DNA of 64,000 nucleotides from positions 62,001-126,000 of the forward strand of contig DATENU010000015.1 in the NCBI GenBank assembly GCA_035274845.1, read 5' to 3'. Both the position numbers and the translations under genes were made by a program. The DNA comes from Chthoniobacterales bacterium (lineage in GTDB: Bacteria > Verrucomicrobiota > Verrucomicrobiia > Chthoniobacterales > UBA10450). The notes under the pieces are model-generated. The model had not been told where the DNA came from. It did no database searches and worked only from the letters and a program-made list of their open reading frames with translations. Shown piece by piece: positions 17,200 to 25,079 of this stretch (position 1 is the stretch's first letter; each line of letters starts with the position of its first letter).

Positions 17200-17496
17200 A
17201 TGAGAAAGTTATTCTGCGGGATTCTCGCGCTGGCGCTGATGGCTGGCGCGGTAGCGAACGCGGCCGAAACCCCGGGCCTCGAAGTGCGGAAGCAAAGCGC
17301 CATCGGCCGGATGGGTCTGGTAAACGTTGAGGTCGCGGTCAAGGCGGAAGCGGACGGAAGTTTACTCGCATCGTTCCAGGCACCGGATGCCGGGACTTAC
17401 ATTCTAGTTTACACGAGCGGCCGGCACACAGGGAAAACGGCGACGAGGATCAACGTTTCAAGACCGGGACCGGTGACGGCGAAGATCAAGGGATAG
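17200..17496 (+). CDS. Small secreted protein, paralogue of the gene at 2621
   Basis: This is a 98-aa protein. The start at the ATG at 17200 gives the signal peptide MRKLFCGILALALMAGAVA. The mature sequence follows the 2621 protein throughout (LEVRKQSAIGRMGLV, GTYILVYTSGRHTGKTAT, PGPVTAKIKG). Identity is highest in the signal peptide and around VYTSG. The family has at least two members in 15 kb, in different surroundings. The function is unknown. Confidence 0.75.
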   Translation: MRKLFCGILALALMAGAVANAAETPGLEVRKQSAIGRMGLVNVEVAVKAEADGSLLASFQAPDAGTYILVYTSGRHTGKTATRINVSRPGPVTAKIKG

Positions 17497-17633
17497 TGAC
17501 GAGCGACATGTGACGAGTGACATGTTGGGCGTCGCGGGTGCCGCGCTCATCCGACCTCCGACCTCGTAAACCAAGACCGGTCATACTCCGCAGTCACTCT
17601 GATTGGCGCCGGGTTGATCTCGTCACACGTCAC

Positions 17634-18134
17634 ATGTCACTCGTCACTGCATTGAAAAGGGTTATTTCTGGCGGGCAGACGGGCGTAGACCAGGCGGCGT
17701 TATGCGCGGCGAGGGATTGTGGATTGGAAATCGGCGGGTGGTGTCCGCCGGGACGCGTGAGTGAAGACGGCGTTATTTCGGCGGAGTTTCCGCTGGAGGA
17801 AACGGAACGGGAACGAAGTCCGGATGCGCCAGATGTGCCTCGATCGCAACGGACGGAATGGAACGTCCGCGATGCGGATGGAACACTAATAGTTAGGCGG
17901 AACGATTGCTCCCCAAGCGCCGACGTTGACTGGACGATCGAATGCGCGAGGCGTTTCCAGCGGCCGCTGCTGGTTTGCGACGTGGGCGATCCGGAGGCCA
18001 AACAGAAGATCGACCGATGGCTGGCGGTAAACAAAATTACAACGCTGAATGTGGCCGGACCGAGCGAAGCAACCGCGCCGGGAATTGGCGAGAAAGCCTA
18101 CGCATTATTAAAGCAGGTTCTAACCGGGTTGTGA
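17634..18134 (+). CDS. SLOG/YpsA-type putative molybdenum-carrier-like protein
   Basis: This is a 166-aa protein. I start at the ATG at 17634 (MSLVTALKRVISGGQTGVDQ). The N-terminal motif VISGGQTGVDQAAL is the nucleotide-binding loop of the SLOG/YpsA-related group often annotated 'putative molybdenum carrier'. GWCPPGRVSEDGVI and a later GTLIVRR fit the same fold, and the length is typical. These Rossmann-like proteins are thought to bind a nucleotide-derived ligand; none of the function is proven. It is monocistronic, with no molybdenum genes nearby. Confidence 0.85.
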   Translation: MSLVTALKRVISGGQTGVDQAALCAARDCGLEIGGWCPPGRVSEDGVISAEFPLEETERERSPDAPDVPRSQRTEWNVRDADGTLIVRRNDCSPSADVDWTIECARRFQRPLLVCDVGDPEAKQKIDRWLAVNKITTLNVAGPSEATAPGIGEKAYALLKQVLTGL

Positions 18135-18254
18135 TTTGGCTCAGGAAAATTCGCGTTTATCCGCGTTATTCGCGGGCCCGCTGGTTTCCCCTTGTCATGG
18201 GCTTCCCCGATTTCCTAGTCTGCGGCGCTTCCGATAACCACTACTCAAAATTTT

Positions 18255-18935
18255 ATGCAAATTCATATAGCCAAGAACGGACAACGGATGGGACCCTATT
18301 CCGACGTGCAGGTGAGAGAGATGCTCGCGGCCGGATCGATCGCCGGCACGGACCTGGCCTGGCACGAAGGAATGGCGGATTGGAAACCCGTTAGCCAGGT
18401 CCTCCCCGCGAGCACACCACTGGTGGCCGGAGCTCCGCCCGCCGTCTCACCTGTTCCCGGCACTCAGCCGGCCGCTGCCGTCGCCGTGCGACCGATCGAT
18501 TCAAACCTGGCAGGCCGCGGGACCCGGTTGGCGGCCGTTTTGATCGATGGGTTGCTCTTCTGCCTCTGCTGCGCTCCGGGAGGCATAATGCTGGCGATTG
18601 GAGCTGATGATAACAATGACACACTCCAAATAATCGGCGGCATCCTGCTCGGCCTTGGCTTCCTCGCGCTGCTCATCGTGCAGATTTATCTGCTGAGCAC
18701 CCGCGGCCAGTCAGTCGGCAAAAAGATGATGAAGGTGAAGATCGTGAAGTATCTCGATGACTCCAGCCCGGGGTTTGTCCATGCCTGCTTGCTCCGGCTG
18801 ATCGTTCCCGGATTCATCAACGGGATCCCCATCGTGGGCAGCATTTTCCCGCTGGTGGACGCCTGTTTTATCTTTAGCGAGGAACGCCGCTGCATTCATG
18901 ACTTGATCGCGGGCACCAAAGTCGTGAACGCGTAG
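18255..18935 (+). CDS. GYF_2 / RDD-family membrane protein
   Basis: This is a 226-aa protein. Residues 1-50 form a GYF_2-type domain (NGQRMGPYSDVQVREMLAAG, WHEGMADWKPV), which usually faces the cytoplasm and binds proline-rich peptides. A Pro/Ala linker follows. The RDD domain begins near residue 85 (LAGRGTRLAAVLIDGLLFCL, the R-D residues visible) with hydrophobic segments, TRGQSVGKKMMKVKIV and a final CIHDLIAGTKVV. RDD proteins are integral membrane proteins of uncertain role, some linked to transport. Stand-alone gene. Confidence 0.88.
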   Translation: MQIHIAKNGQRMGPYSDVQVREMLAAGSIAGTDLAWHEGMADWKPVSQVLPASTPLVAGAPPAVSPVPGTQPAAAVAVRPIDSNLAGRGTRLAAVLIDGLLFCLCCAPGGIMLAIGADDNNDTLQIIGGILLGLGFLALLIVQIYLLSTRGQSVGKKMMKVKIVKYLDDSSPGFVHACLLRLIVPGFINGIPIVGSIFPLVDACFIFSEERRCIHDLIAGTKVVNA

Positions 18936-18958
18936 GCGACGGGTTCAGCGCTCTACCC

Positions 18959-19012
18959 GTAGCCGCGGCGCTCTGTCGCCGCGTCAGGCGCCCCGAGAGC
19001 GGGGTGGCTACA
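18959..19012. repeat. GTAGCC...GGCTAC inverted-repeat element
   Basis: The roughly 54-bp element has GTAGCC / GGCTAC ends and internal palindromes (CGGCGCTCTGTCGCCG, CCCCGAGAGCGGGG). It lies between convergent genes, 23 bp after the RDD gene stop and touching the stop of the gene on the other strand. Confidence 0.6.
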
Positions 19013-19550
19013 GCGATTGCTCTACGTTCCTCGCGAGCCGCCGGCGGATGCCGGCTGCGTAAGCGAGATAATAACCGATCACCAGCGCGCCGACGGCCAT
19101 CGAGCCGGCAATACCGGCCGAAGCCAGCCACGAGGCGTCGGGTCCCGTTGTGCGCCAGTGGTGCCAGACACGCCACAGGCTGTAGAGGAGCCGGCTCGTT
19201 AGGGCGAGCGTGATGAGCAACACCAGCCAGCGATTAGGCGTGTAGTGAAGAGCTCGCGGCGATCGCTCCCAACGGGTCAGGGCCAACCCGAGGAGCCCCA
19301 GCAGCATCCCGGCAACGAGACCGGCGAGCGAGTAGAGGAGCGCCCGGGGGATCCAAAGCCCTGTGATGGCGGCCGCCCAAAGAAAAAGTCCCGCCGATGA
19401 AATCATCATGATGAGATTGGTAGTCGCGACCCAGGGACGGCCCATCCGGCGAGCGGTGCCGACGCGGTACCGCAACACCAGCAAAAGTGGCATCGCGAAA
19501 ATCAACGCCACGATGAGGAGCAGCACTGCAAGCAAGGCAATCAGCGGCAC
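19008..19550 (-). CDS. Hypothetical polytopic membrane protein
   Basis: This 180-aa protein starts with GTG at 19550. It has about five hydrophobic segments (IALLAVLLLIVALIFAMPLL, LIMMISSAGLFLWAAAITGL, ALLYSLAGLVAGMLLGLLGL, WLVLLITLALTSRLLYSL, AGSMAVGALVIGYYLAYAAG) with basic loops. The arrangement resembles CcdC/DUF1453-type proteins, but I saw no decisive motif. It is convergent with the RDD gene and preceded by a repeat that may contain its promoter region. The function is unknown. Confidence 0.65.
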   Translation of the reverse strand: MPLIALLAVLLLIVALIFAMPLLLVLRYRVGTARRMGRPWVATTNLIMMISSAGLFLWAAAITGLWIPRALLYSLAGLVAGMLLGLLGLALTRWERSPRALHYTPNRWLVLLITLALTSRLLYSLWRVWHHWRTTGPDASWLASAGIAGSMAVGALVIGYYLAYAAGIRRRLARNVEQSL

Positions 19551-19598
19551 GCGGACAACTTACCCCGAAGAGGAACCCTGGAAGCGAGGAATCTAAAT

Positions 19599-19696
19599 TT
19601 AACCGCGGATTACGCGGATCAAACGGATGAAGAAAAAAGATTCGGGCAAGATGCCGGGTTTTTGAAAATCTGTGTTATCCGCGTCATCCGCGGTTA
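19599..19696. repeat. ACCGCGGAT-type inverted repeat
   Basis: The ends TTAACCGCGG and CCGCGGTTAA are perfect complements; inside them are ATTACGCGGAT and ATCCGCGTCAT. It is the most intact copy of the family seen at 2933-2995. It fills most of the gap between divergent genes. Confidence 0.7.
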
Positions 19697-19781
19697 AGAG
19701 TCTGGAAAAGCAAACGGCAGCGTGGAATTTGCGTCGGCGCGATCGTCCGCCGGAGCGGCCGATCCACCAGGAAATGCATTG

Positions 19782-20501
19782 ATGAGCCAGATAACAAATT
19801 CGTATTCGGAGAATTGGTTCCGGTTCTTTCATGCCGGCATCCCGGAGAGTCGCACCAGGCAGGAAGTGGATTTCATTTGCGCGTGCGCGCCTTTGCCGCG
19901 GTTTCGGGATGTCCTTGATGTCTGTTGTGGAATGGGAAGGCATGTCCGTGCGCTGGCTCAGCGGGGTTATGCGGTGACAGGCGTCGAGCGTGATGCCGCT
20001 GCGATCGCCGCGGCGCGCGAACGGGAGGGTGGCGTGACCTACGTCGAGGCCGACATCCGCGACTACGCACCGCGTCTGGACGCTTATGATCTCACGATTC
20101 TGATGTCGCAAAGCTTTGGTTATTTCGATCCGCCCGCCAATCGCGACCTGCTGAAACGATTGGCGAACGGGCTACGCGAGGGCGGTCGCATGATTCTCGA
20201 TCTGTGGAACCCGGAGTTCTTTGCGAGGCATCAGGGAACCCGGGATTTCGAGCTGCCGTCCGGGATTGTGCGCGAGCAAAAAGAAGTCAGGGACGGGCGG
20301 CTCTACGTCCATCTCGATTACCCCGGAGGCGGTGCCGATGCGTTCGAATGGCAATTATTTACGGCCGAGGAAATGCAATCGCTGGCTGAATCAGTTGAGC
20401 TCTCCCTCGCCATTGCGTGCACAGATTTCGACGCGGCGACAAAGCCGGACAGCAGTAATCCCCGTCTTCAGTTTGTTCTCGAGCGGCAGCCAGAATCTTG
20501 A
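19782..20501 (+). CDS. Class I SAM-dependent methyltransferase
   Basis: This is a 239-aa protein. I start at the ATG at 19782 (MSQITNSYSENWFRFFHAG); the extension to 19722 is low-complexity and runs toward a repeat. Motif I is VLDVCCGMGRHV (residues 44-55), an acidic residue follows in VTGVERD, and motif IV is LTILMSQSFGYF. Then come GGRMILDLWNPEF and a C-terminal substrate-side region. It is a cytoplasmic methyltransferase of the Methyltransf_25-like group; the substrate is not predictable. The stop codon lies inside a perfect hairpin (20494-20522). Confidence 0.88.
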   Translation: MSQITNSYSENWFRFFHAGIPESRTRQEVDFICACAPLPRFRDVLDVCCGMGRHVRALAQRGYAVTGVERDAAAIAAAREREGGVTYVEADIRDYAPRLDAYDLTILMSQSFGYFDPPANRDLLKRLANGLREGGRMILDLWNPEFFARHQGTRDFELPSGIVREQKEVRDGRLYVHLDYPGGGADAFEWQLFTAEEMQSLAESVELSLAIACTDFDAATKPDSSNPRLQFVLERQPES

Positions 20502-20522
20502 CGGCTTAAAGCCGTCAAGATT
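20494..20522 (+). terminator. Perfect hairpin overlapping the methyltransferase stop codon
   Basis: AATCTTGACGGC and GCCGTCAAGATT form a perfect 12-bp stem with a TTAAA loop; symmetry extends to 14 bp. It includes the TGA at 20499-20501. There is only TT after it, so it is not a textbook rho-independent terminator. The core is repeated exactly at 44795-44817. Confidence 0.5.
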
Positions 20523-20525
20523 GCG

Positions 20526-20611
20526 ATGGAATGGAAGCCGGCACGGCATCGTGCCGGAGGCGGAAAGCGAAGCTGCGGTTTATCTCACCGGCCTGAGGGC
20601 AGGCCGTCTCC
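20526..20611. repeat. Two-hairpin dispersed element, copy 1
   Basis: It contains the hairpins CCGGCACGGCATCGTGCCGG and CGGCCTGAGGGCAGGCCG and ends in GGCCGTCTCC. It matches 36814-36894 in reverse complement over its whole length. Confidence 0.7.
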
Positions 20612-20646
20612 AATATTTCTGTTTCGAATCAGAGACGGCCGCTCGG

Positions 20647-21240
20647 CTATTTCAGAATCCGGAAGCGGAAGCGGAGTTTTTTGTGCTCGAGGAGCTGGCG
20701 CCAATCGACGAACAGGAAAGCGCTGATAATGATGAGGCCGGCGGCGAGGGTCAGGATGCCTTTCCAATTCGCCTCGCCGTGAAGAAGCTCGCTCAGGTTC
20801 TTGCTGGCGTATTTGCCGGAGAAAACCAGGACGCCGTCGGTAATGAGGCGCCCGAAAAAGAAGGGGATGAGGATATGAAACGGACGTTTCAGTCCGGCCA
20901 TCGCCACCGCGGTGAAGAGAGCGGTCGTCGAGAGTGGCGTGAGAGTATAAAGAAAGACAAAAACTGCAGAGGACCATTTCGCTTTCCCGATTTTGTTACC
21001 GATGTAGCGAAGGTTGGCGTCCTCGCGCCGATTTACGAGGCGTGACGAAATTTTCGGGATGTAACGAGTGAGAATGTAGCGGCCGATGGTCGAGCCGGTC
21101 ACGCCAATGGCGACGGTGAGCCATGGATTGAGCTTAAATTTCACCAGGAGAACAACGAGAAGGATCCAGGCCGGCGGGGCGAAAACCGGGATGGTGTCGA
21201 CCGCCAGGGCGGCGAAGAAGACGAGGAGGTACGGCCACAT
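20647..21240 (-). CDS. VTT/DedA-like membrane protein
   Basis: This 197-aa integral membrane protein has hydrophobic segments at LLVFFAALAVDTIPVFAPPA, WILLVVLLVKF, LTVAIGVTGSTIGRYILTRY, SAVFVFLYTLTPLSTTALF and ILTLAAGLIIISAFLFV. The small-residue motif GVTGSTIGRYILTRYIPK and the following PLSTTALF loop recall DedA/VTT or YqaA-type proteins, some of which scramble lipids. The match is by pattern only. It is followed on the same strand upstream by the VOC gene (33 bp apart), so the two may be co-transcribed. Confidence 0.65.
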   Translation of the reverse strand: MWPYLLVFFAALAVDTIPVFAPPAWILLVVLLVKFKLNPWLTVAIGVTGSTIGRYILTRYIPKISSRLVNRREDANLRYIGNKIGKAKWSSAVFVFLYTLTPLSTTALFTAVAMAGLKRPFHILIPFFFGRLITDGVLVFSGKYASKNLSELLHGEANWKGILTLAAGLIIISAFLFVDWRQLLEHKKLRFRFRILK

Positions 21241-21273
21241 TGATATTGCGAAGACGCCGCGAACGAAAAGGGC

Positions 21274-21696
21274 TCAGCGCTGCGTCTTCTTCGAAAACTT
21301 GATTCCCTGTTTCTGGACTTCGGCGTAAGGCAGCATCCAGACAAGGGATTCGTCGTGGAGATCGACAACCTGGATGCGATTGCCAAAGGGATCGCGGAAG
21401 TCGCACCGAAATCCGGGGATTAGTTTGATTCCGTATTTACCCGTTAGCTTCTTGCGCACTTCGGCGATCTGCGCTTCATCCCGAACCATGATGCCGAAGT
21501 GGCGCATCCGGTCGCGCCTCAGCTTTTTCACTTCGAAGATCGCCAGGAACTGGTGCTGCCCGAGCTTGAAGAAAGCGTCGCCTTCGCCTTCATCGAGCTT
21601 CCTGAGATTGAAGACGTCCCGGTAGAACGCGACCGCTTTTTTTACGTCGTCGACTTCGATCGCGATATGGTTACAGCCGTAAACCTGGACGCTCAT
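21274..21696 (-). CDS. VOC-superfamily (glyoxalase-like) protein
   Basis: This is a 140-aa protein. I start at the ATG at 21696 (MSVQVYGCNHIAIEVDDVKK); the longer frame would begin in the divergent gene's leader. The beta-alpha-beta pattern of a VOC module is clear: HIAIEVDDVKKAVAFYRDVF, FLAIFEV, HFGIMVRDEAQIAEV, FRCDFRDPFGNRIQVVDL. Candidate metal ligands are the first His, the His of RHFGIMV and an acid near the end. It could be a glyoxalase, dioxygenase or resistance protein; nothing here decides. It is divergent from the serine hydrolase. Confidence 0.85.
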   Translation of the reverse strand: MSVQVYGCNHIAIEVDDVKKAVAFYRDVFNLRKLDEGEGDAFFKLGQHQFLAIFEVKKLRRDRMRHFGIMVRDEAQIAEVRKKLTGKYGIKLIPGFRCDFRDPFGNRIQVVDLHDESLVWMLPYAEVQKQGIKFSKKTQR

Positions 21697-21814
21697 GGAC
21701 GGTGTCGGTGACGAATCATCTTTCGCATGCGGGAAATCGGCGCGCAATGGGGTGAGCCGGGCGTCTGTAGTTCCGCTGGAAATTCCACGAGTCGGCAGCC
21801 AGAGTGGAACGCGA

Positions 21815-22804
21815 ATGAAGAAATGGCTTCTCCTTTCGGTGTTGGTTTTCGCGGGCTCGGCGTTGGCGGCTCCGGTTAATCCAAATGCGTTGCGGGCAGC
21901 AGCGGCTTATTCGCGGAGCGCGGGAGGAACCTCGTTCCTCGCTTTGCAGAATGGGCAAGCCCTCCTCGAGCAGAATGCGAACGAAGGGCACAAGATTTAT
22001 AGCGGGACGAAAGCGTTCTGGTGTCTGGCAGCCCTGGCGGCGGCCGAGGATGGATTGCTCAGCCTCGATGAAAACGTCGCCAACACGATCCCGGCGTGGG
22101 CCAGCGATTCGCGGAAGTCTCGGATCACGATCCGGCAACTCCTCGATTTCTCCGCCGGCTTGGAACCGGTCAACGGCCTTCACAACAACAATCCGGGCGA
22201 CCGCGACGCGATTGCGATCCGGGCGCCGATCGTCGCCCGGCCGGGCAGCACTTTCATTTACGGGCCGGCGGCGCTCCAGGTCTTTCACGCGGTTCTGAAA
22301 GCGAAACTGAATGGCGAATCGCCCACGCATTATCTGGAGCGGCGCGTTCTGGGCCGAATGGGACTGGGTTCGCAGCGTTACCTGACCGATAGCGCGGGCA
22401 ATCCGCTCCTGGCGGCCGGTTGGGTTTTGAGCGCACGGCAGTGGTCGAGGATGGGTGAGCTGGTCTTGAACGGCGGCGCCCCCGTGGTCAGCCCGAGCTC
22501 GCTAGCGCAATGCTGGCGCGGTTCGGGCGCGAACCGGGCCTTCTCGTTAGGCTGGTGGAATAATCGAAATGCTCCCGGAGGCCGCGAGTTCGACATTGAA
22601 AAGATGCTGGTGCCTCCGTGGCATCGGCAGAGCTGGGGCGGGACCGTGCTTTGCCGCACCGCGCCTTCGGAGGTGGTGGCGTGTATTGGATCCTATTACC
22701 AGCGGCTCTACGTCATTCCGTCGATGGGCCTGGTAGTGGTCAGGAATGGCGCCGGCGGGAGATTTTCTGATGGGCAATTCCTGCGACTACTGGTCGGGCG
22801 ATAG
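21815..22804 (+). CDS. Secreted serine hydrolase (class C beta-lactamase / penicillin-binding fold)
   Basis: This is a 329-aa protein. The start at the ATG at 21815 gives a signal peptide (MKKWLLLSVLVFAGSALA). The catalytic SxxK is S63-G-T-K66 (IYSGTKAFWCLAAL). The second motif is Y149-G-P in FIYGPAALQVF, where YxN is usual. The third is represented by WHRQSWGG near residue 270 in place of HTG/KTG. IRQLLDFSAGLEPV is typical of this family. It should act in the periplasm as an esterase or peptidase; beta-lactamase activity cannot be claimed. A 26-bp-armed repeat starts 4 bp after the stop. Confidence 0.88.
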   Translation: MKKWLLLSVLVFAGSALAAPVNPNALRAAAAYSRSAGGTSFLALQNGQALLEQNANEGHKIYSGTKAFWCLAALAAAEDGLLSLDENVANTIPAWASDSRKSRITIRQLLDFSAGLEPVNGLHNNNPGDRDAIAIRAPIVARPGSTFIYGPAALQVFHAVLKAKLNGESPTHYLERRVLGRMGLGSQRYLTDSAGNPLLAAGWVLSARQWSRMGELVLNGGAPVVSPSSLAQCWRGSGANRAFSLGWWNNRNAPGGREFDIEKMLVPPWHRQSWGGTVLCRTAPSEVVACIGSYYQRLYVIPSMGLVVVRNGAGGRFSDGQFLRLLVGR

Positions 22805-22807
22805 GGC

Positions 22808-22923
22808 CAAGGAGCGGCGCTTTCCAAACCGCCGACTGGTTGATTGCGGCGAAGCCGCCACACTTCAAAATAAGGCGATGCGATCGCCTCTAAGAACGGC
22901 GGTTTGGAAAGCGCCGCTCCTTG
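22808..22923. repeat. MITE-like element with 26-bp perfect inverted ends, copy 1
   Basis: The left end 22808-22833 (CAAGGAGCGGCGCTTTCCAA...) is the exact complement of 22898-22923. A small central hairpin (GGCGATGCGATCGCC) lies inside. It sits between two convergent genes, 3 bp from one stop and 1 bp from the other. A second copy at 52792-52911 has the same position relative to its neighbours. It may serve as a bidirectional terminator. It encodes nothing. Confidence 0.85.
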
Positions 22924-22924
22924 C

Positions 22925-24049
22925 TCACTTCGGCGTGGCGATCATGATGGCCGACTGGCTCGGTTTCCATTGGTAGCCAAAGCTGAAAGGCAAAGGCGCC
23001 GGGTGGCTGGCGTTGGCATCCTTCTGGAGGTCGAGCTGGCCGTGTTTCAGGAAGCGGTTGATCGGCCCGATGTAATGTCCGTGGAAACGAATGTCCCACT
23101 TGTTCTTCGCAAAGTAGCGATAGGGAATTCCCGAATCTTCCTGGACGATCATCTTGCTATGGGTCAGTAGGTAATCACGAACCTGGGAGAAGTTGTCTGA
23201 GTGCATCAGATAAGAGGCGGCCTTTAACAAACTGACGCCCGTACCTTGCTGCTCGCAAAACTTCATGAAATTCGGGTTCACTTTGATGGCCCAATCCGCC
23301 AGGTCGGTCGTAAAATAATAAAGCGTTTGGGGCCGGCCGGCCGGCCCGGTGAACATGATCTTCACTCCCGGGGTGGTGCCTTTCCCTTCCGGGACAAAGG
23401 CGCCGGCCTTGTCGAGCGCGACGAGTTCGACCGAGTCGATTCTGCATCCAGCGCGGGCGAGGAAAACGTAGAGGACCGGCAGGGTGCCACTGAGCTGCTG
23501 TTGCCGCAGATCGACCTTCATGTTTTTGGTGATGAAAAAGCTGAAGCTGAGGACGGAATCCAGTGACTTGCGCAGATTTGCCAGGGCCGAAGCGAGGGCA
23601 GGGTGCGCGACTTTCGTCACATCGGGGATGGGACCGACGGGTTCGACGCCGCAAAGAATGTAAGTGCTGGCGTTGGGAAAGAAGACGTTGGCGTAAAGAA
23701 AGTCCGGGCCGCTGAACATGTAGTACATTGGGCCCTGGTCCTGATAAGCGGGGCCGAGGACCTCGGGTGTCCAGGTGCGAAGTTTCGAAAGCTGCCGCTG
23801 CTCCAGTTGGTTCCACGCCTTGTCGAGATCGGTGGCGTGGGTGGTCCAGCCGGCAACGTTCACGTAGTTCTCGAGGGGAGTGTCCCGGACCGGCAATCCG
23901 GCGAGGTATTTTGCCGTGGCATCGGCGACCGGATCGGCCGCGAAAGCGGAAGAACAGGACGCAATCGAAATAACTAAAAGGAGTAATTTATTACGCAACG
24001 CGTGTAACGATAAGGTATTAGCTAGAATAGCTTTACGAAGTGCGCTCAC
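22925..24049 (-). CDS. Secreted protein of unknown family, paralogue of the gene upstream
   Basis: This is a 374-aa protein. It starts with GTG at 24049 in a GTGA overlap with the stop of the upstream gene. The signal peptide (NKLLLLVISIASCSSAFA) begins about residue 20. Aligned features shared with the 24046 gene are GPMYYMFSGPDFLYANVFFP, TYILCGVEPVG, FFITKNMKVDL, GTLPVLYVFLAR, QTLYYFTTDLAD, SLLKAASYLMHSDNFS, QEDSGIPYR and a final FSFGYQWKPSQSAIMIAT. I do not recognise the family. The first 30 codons are strikingly AT-rich compared with the rest. Confidence 0.8.
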   Translation of the reverse strand: MSALRKAILANTLSLHALRNKLLLLVISIASCSSAFAADPVADATAKYLAGLPVRDTPLENYVNVAGWTTHATDLDKAWNQLEQRQLSKLRTWTPEVLGPAYQDQGPMYYMFSGPDFLYANVFFPNASTYILCGVEPVGPIPDVTKVAHPALASALANLRKSLDSVLSFSFFITKNMKVDLRQQQLSGTLPVLYVFLARAGCRIDSVELVALDKAGAFVPEGKGTTPGVKIMFTGPAGRPQTLYYFTTDLADWAIKVNPNFMKFCEQQGTGVSLLKAASYLMHSDNFSQVRDYLLTHSKMIVQEDSGIPYRYFAKNKWDIRFHGHYIGPINRFLKHGQLDLQKDANASHPAPLPFSFGYQWKPSQSAIMIATPK

Positions 24050-25071
24050 TTGTGCGTCGCCAGCATCAGAATGCCGCGGTCCCGTTGCCAGTGGTAGCCA
24101 AAGGCGAACCCGAGCTCGGGCGGCGGCGGCTCCCGATTGTATATCGCCGCCAGATCGGGTTGATGATATTTCCCGAACATCTCCGCGTGCGGCACATAGC
24201 GCCCATAGAAATCAACCTTCCAGCTCTTCGGAAACGCTTTCAGAGGAAGGCCGGTATCGTCCTGGATAATTACGCGGCTGTGTTCGAGCAGGAAATTGCG
24301 GACGCCTGAGAACCCCTCGGTGTGCATCAGGTAGGAAGCGGCTTTGAGCAGGCTGTTTCCCGGGCCTTGCTCAGCGCACCATTTCAAAAACGGGCTCGGA
24401 CCGCCGGAGAGATCGGTCTTGAAGTAATACAATGTCTGGGGGCTGCCGCCCCGGGTGGTGAAAGTAATTTTCACCCCTTCGGCCGGGGATTTGACGTAGG
24501 TGGTGGAGAGAACGGTGCAGTTCAGCCGGGCGAGGAAAACGTAAAGGATGGGAAGGGTGCCGCCGAGATTGGGGCGGGTGAGGTCGGCCCGCATGTCCTT
24601 GGTGATGAAGTAATGGGTCTGGAGGACGGTATGCATCGAAGCGCGCAACGCGTTGAGATCGGTCCGCAACGCCGCGATATCCATCTTGTTTAGATCGGGC
24701 ACCGTCCCGACCGGTTCGAGTCCGGCGAGGATGTAAGTCTTGGCCTGGGGATAGAAGAGGTTGGCGTAAAGGAAATCGGGGCCACCGAACATGTAATAAA
24801 CCGGCTTCGTGCTCGAATACGGCTCGGGCGCGTTGGCCAGCATCCAGGCGCGGATCGGGCGGATCTGGAAGAAATCCTTTTTCACCCAGGCGCCATCGAG
24901 GGTGCGGGCATGGTCCTGCCAGGCGGGATCGTGGGTGAGCGGCTCCAGCGAGGAGCGATCTCCCTGGGTGCGAATGCCGGCGAGAAAACGCGCGGTTTCG
25001 TCGAGGGTGGCGGCCGGAGCGAAAGACGGGAGAGCGAGGGCGATAAGTAAAATGAGCAAGAATCGTTTCAT
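24046..25071 (-). CDS. Secreted protein of unknown family, first of an overlapping pair
   Basis: This 341-aa protein has a signal peptide (MKRFLLILLIALALPSFAPA). It shares an ordered set of motifs with the gene that follows: PVYYMFGGPDFLYANLFYP, TYILAGLEPVGTVPD, YFITKDMRADL, GTLPILYVFLARLNC, SPQTLYYFKTDL, NSLLKAASYLMHTEGFS, DDTGLPLKAF and FAFGYHWQRDRGILMLATH. The conserved aromatic/acidic clusters suggest an enzyme or carbohydrate-binding protein, but there is no known signature. The stop overlaps the GTG of the next gene by 4 bp, so translation is probably coupled. It lies 8 bp after the permease gene stop, perhaps one operon. Confidence 0.8.
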   Translation of the reverse strand: MKRFLLILLIALALPSFAPAATLDETARFLAGIRTQGDRSSLEPLTHDPAWQDHARTLDGAWVKKDFFQIRPIRAWMLANAPEPYSSTKPVYYMFGGPDFLYANLFYPQAKTYILAGLEPVGTVPDLNKMDIAALRTDLNALRASMHTVLQTHYFITKDMRADLTRPNLGGTLPILYVFLARLNCTVLSTTYVKSPAEGVKITFTTRGGSPQTLYYFKTDLSGGPSPFLKWCAEQGPGNSLLKAASYLMHTEGFSGVRNFLLEHSRVIIQDDTGLPLKAFPKSWKVDFYGRYVPHAEMFGKYHQPDLAAIYNREPPPPELGFAFGYHWQRDRGILMLATHK

Positions 25072-25079
25072 GAACTCGG

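Noticed and set aside
22808-22923. Insertion sequence
   Set aside because: It has terminal inverted repeats but is only 116 bp, with no transposase and no obvious target duplication; it is called a MITE-like repeat instead.
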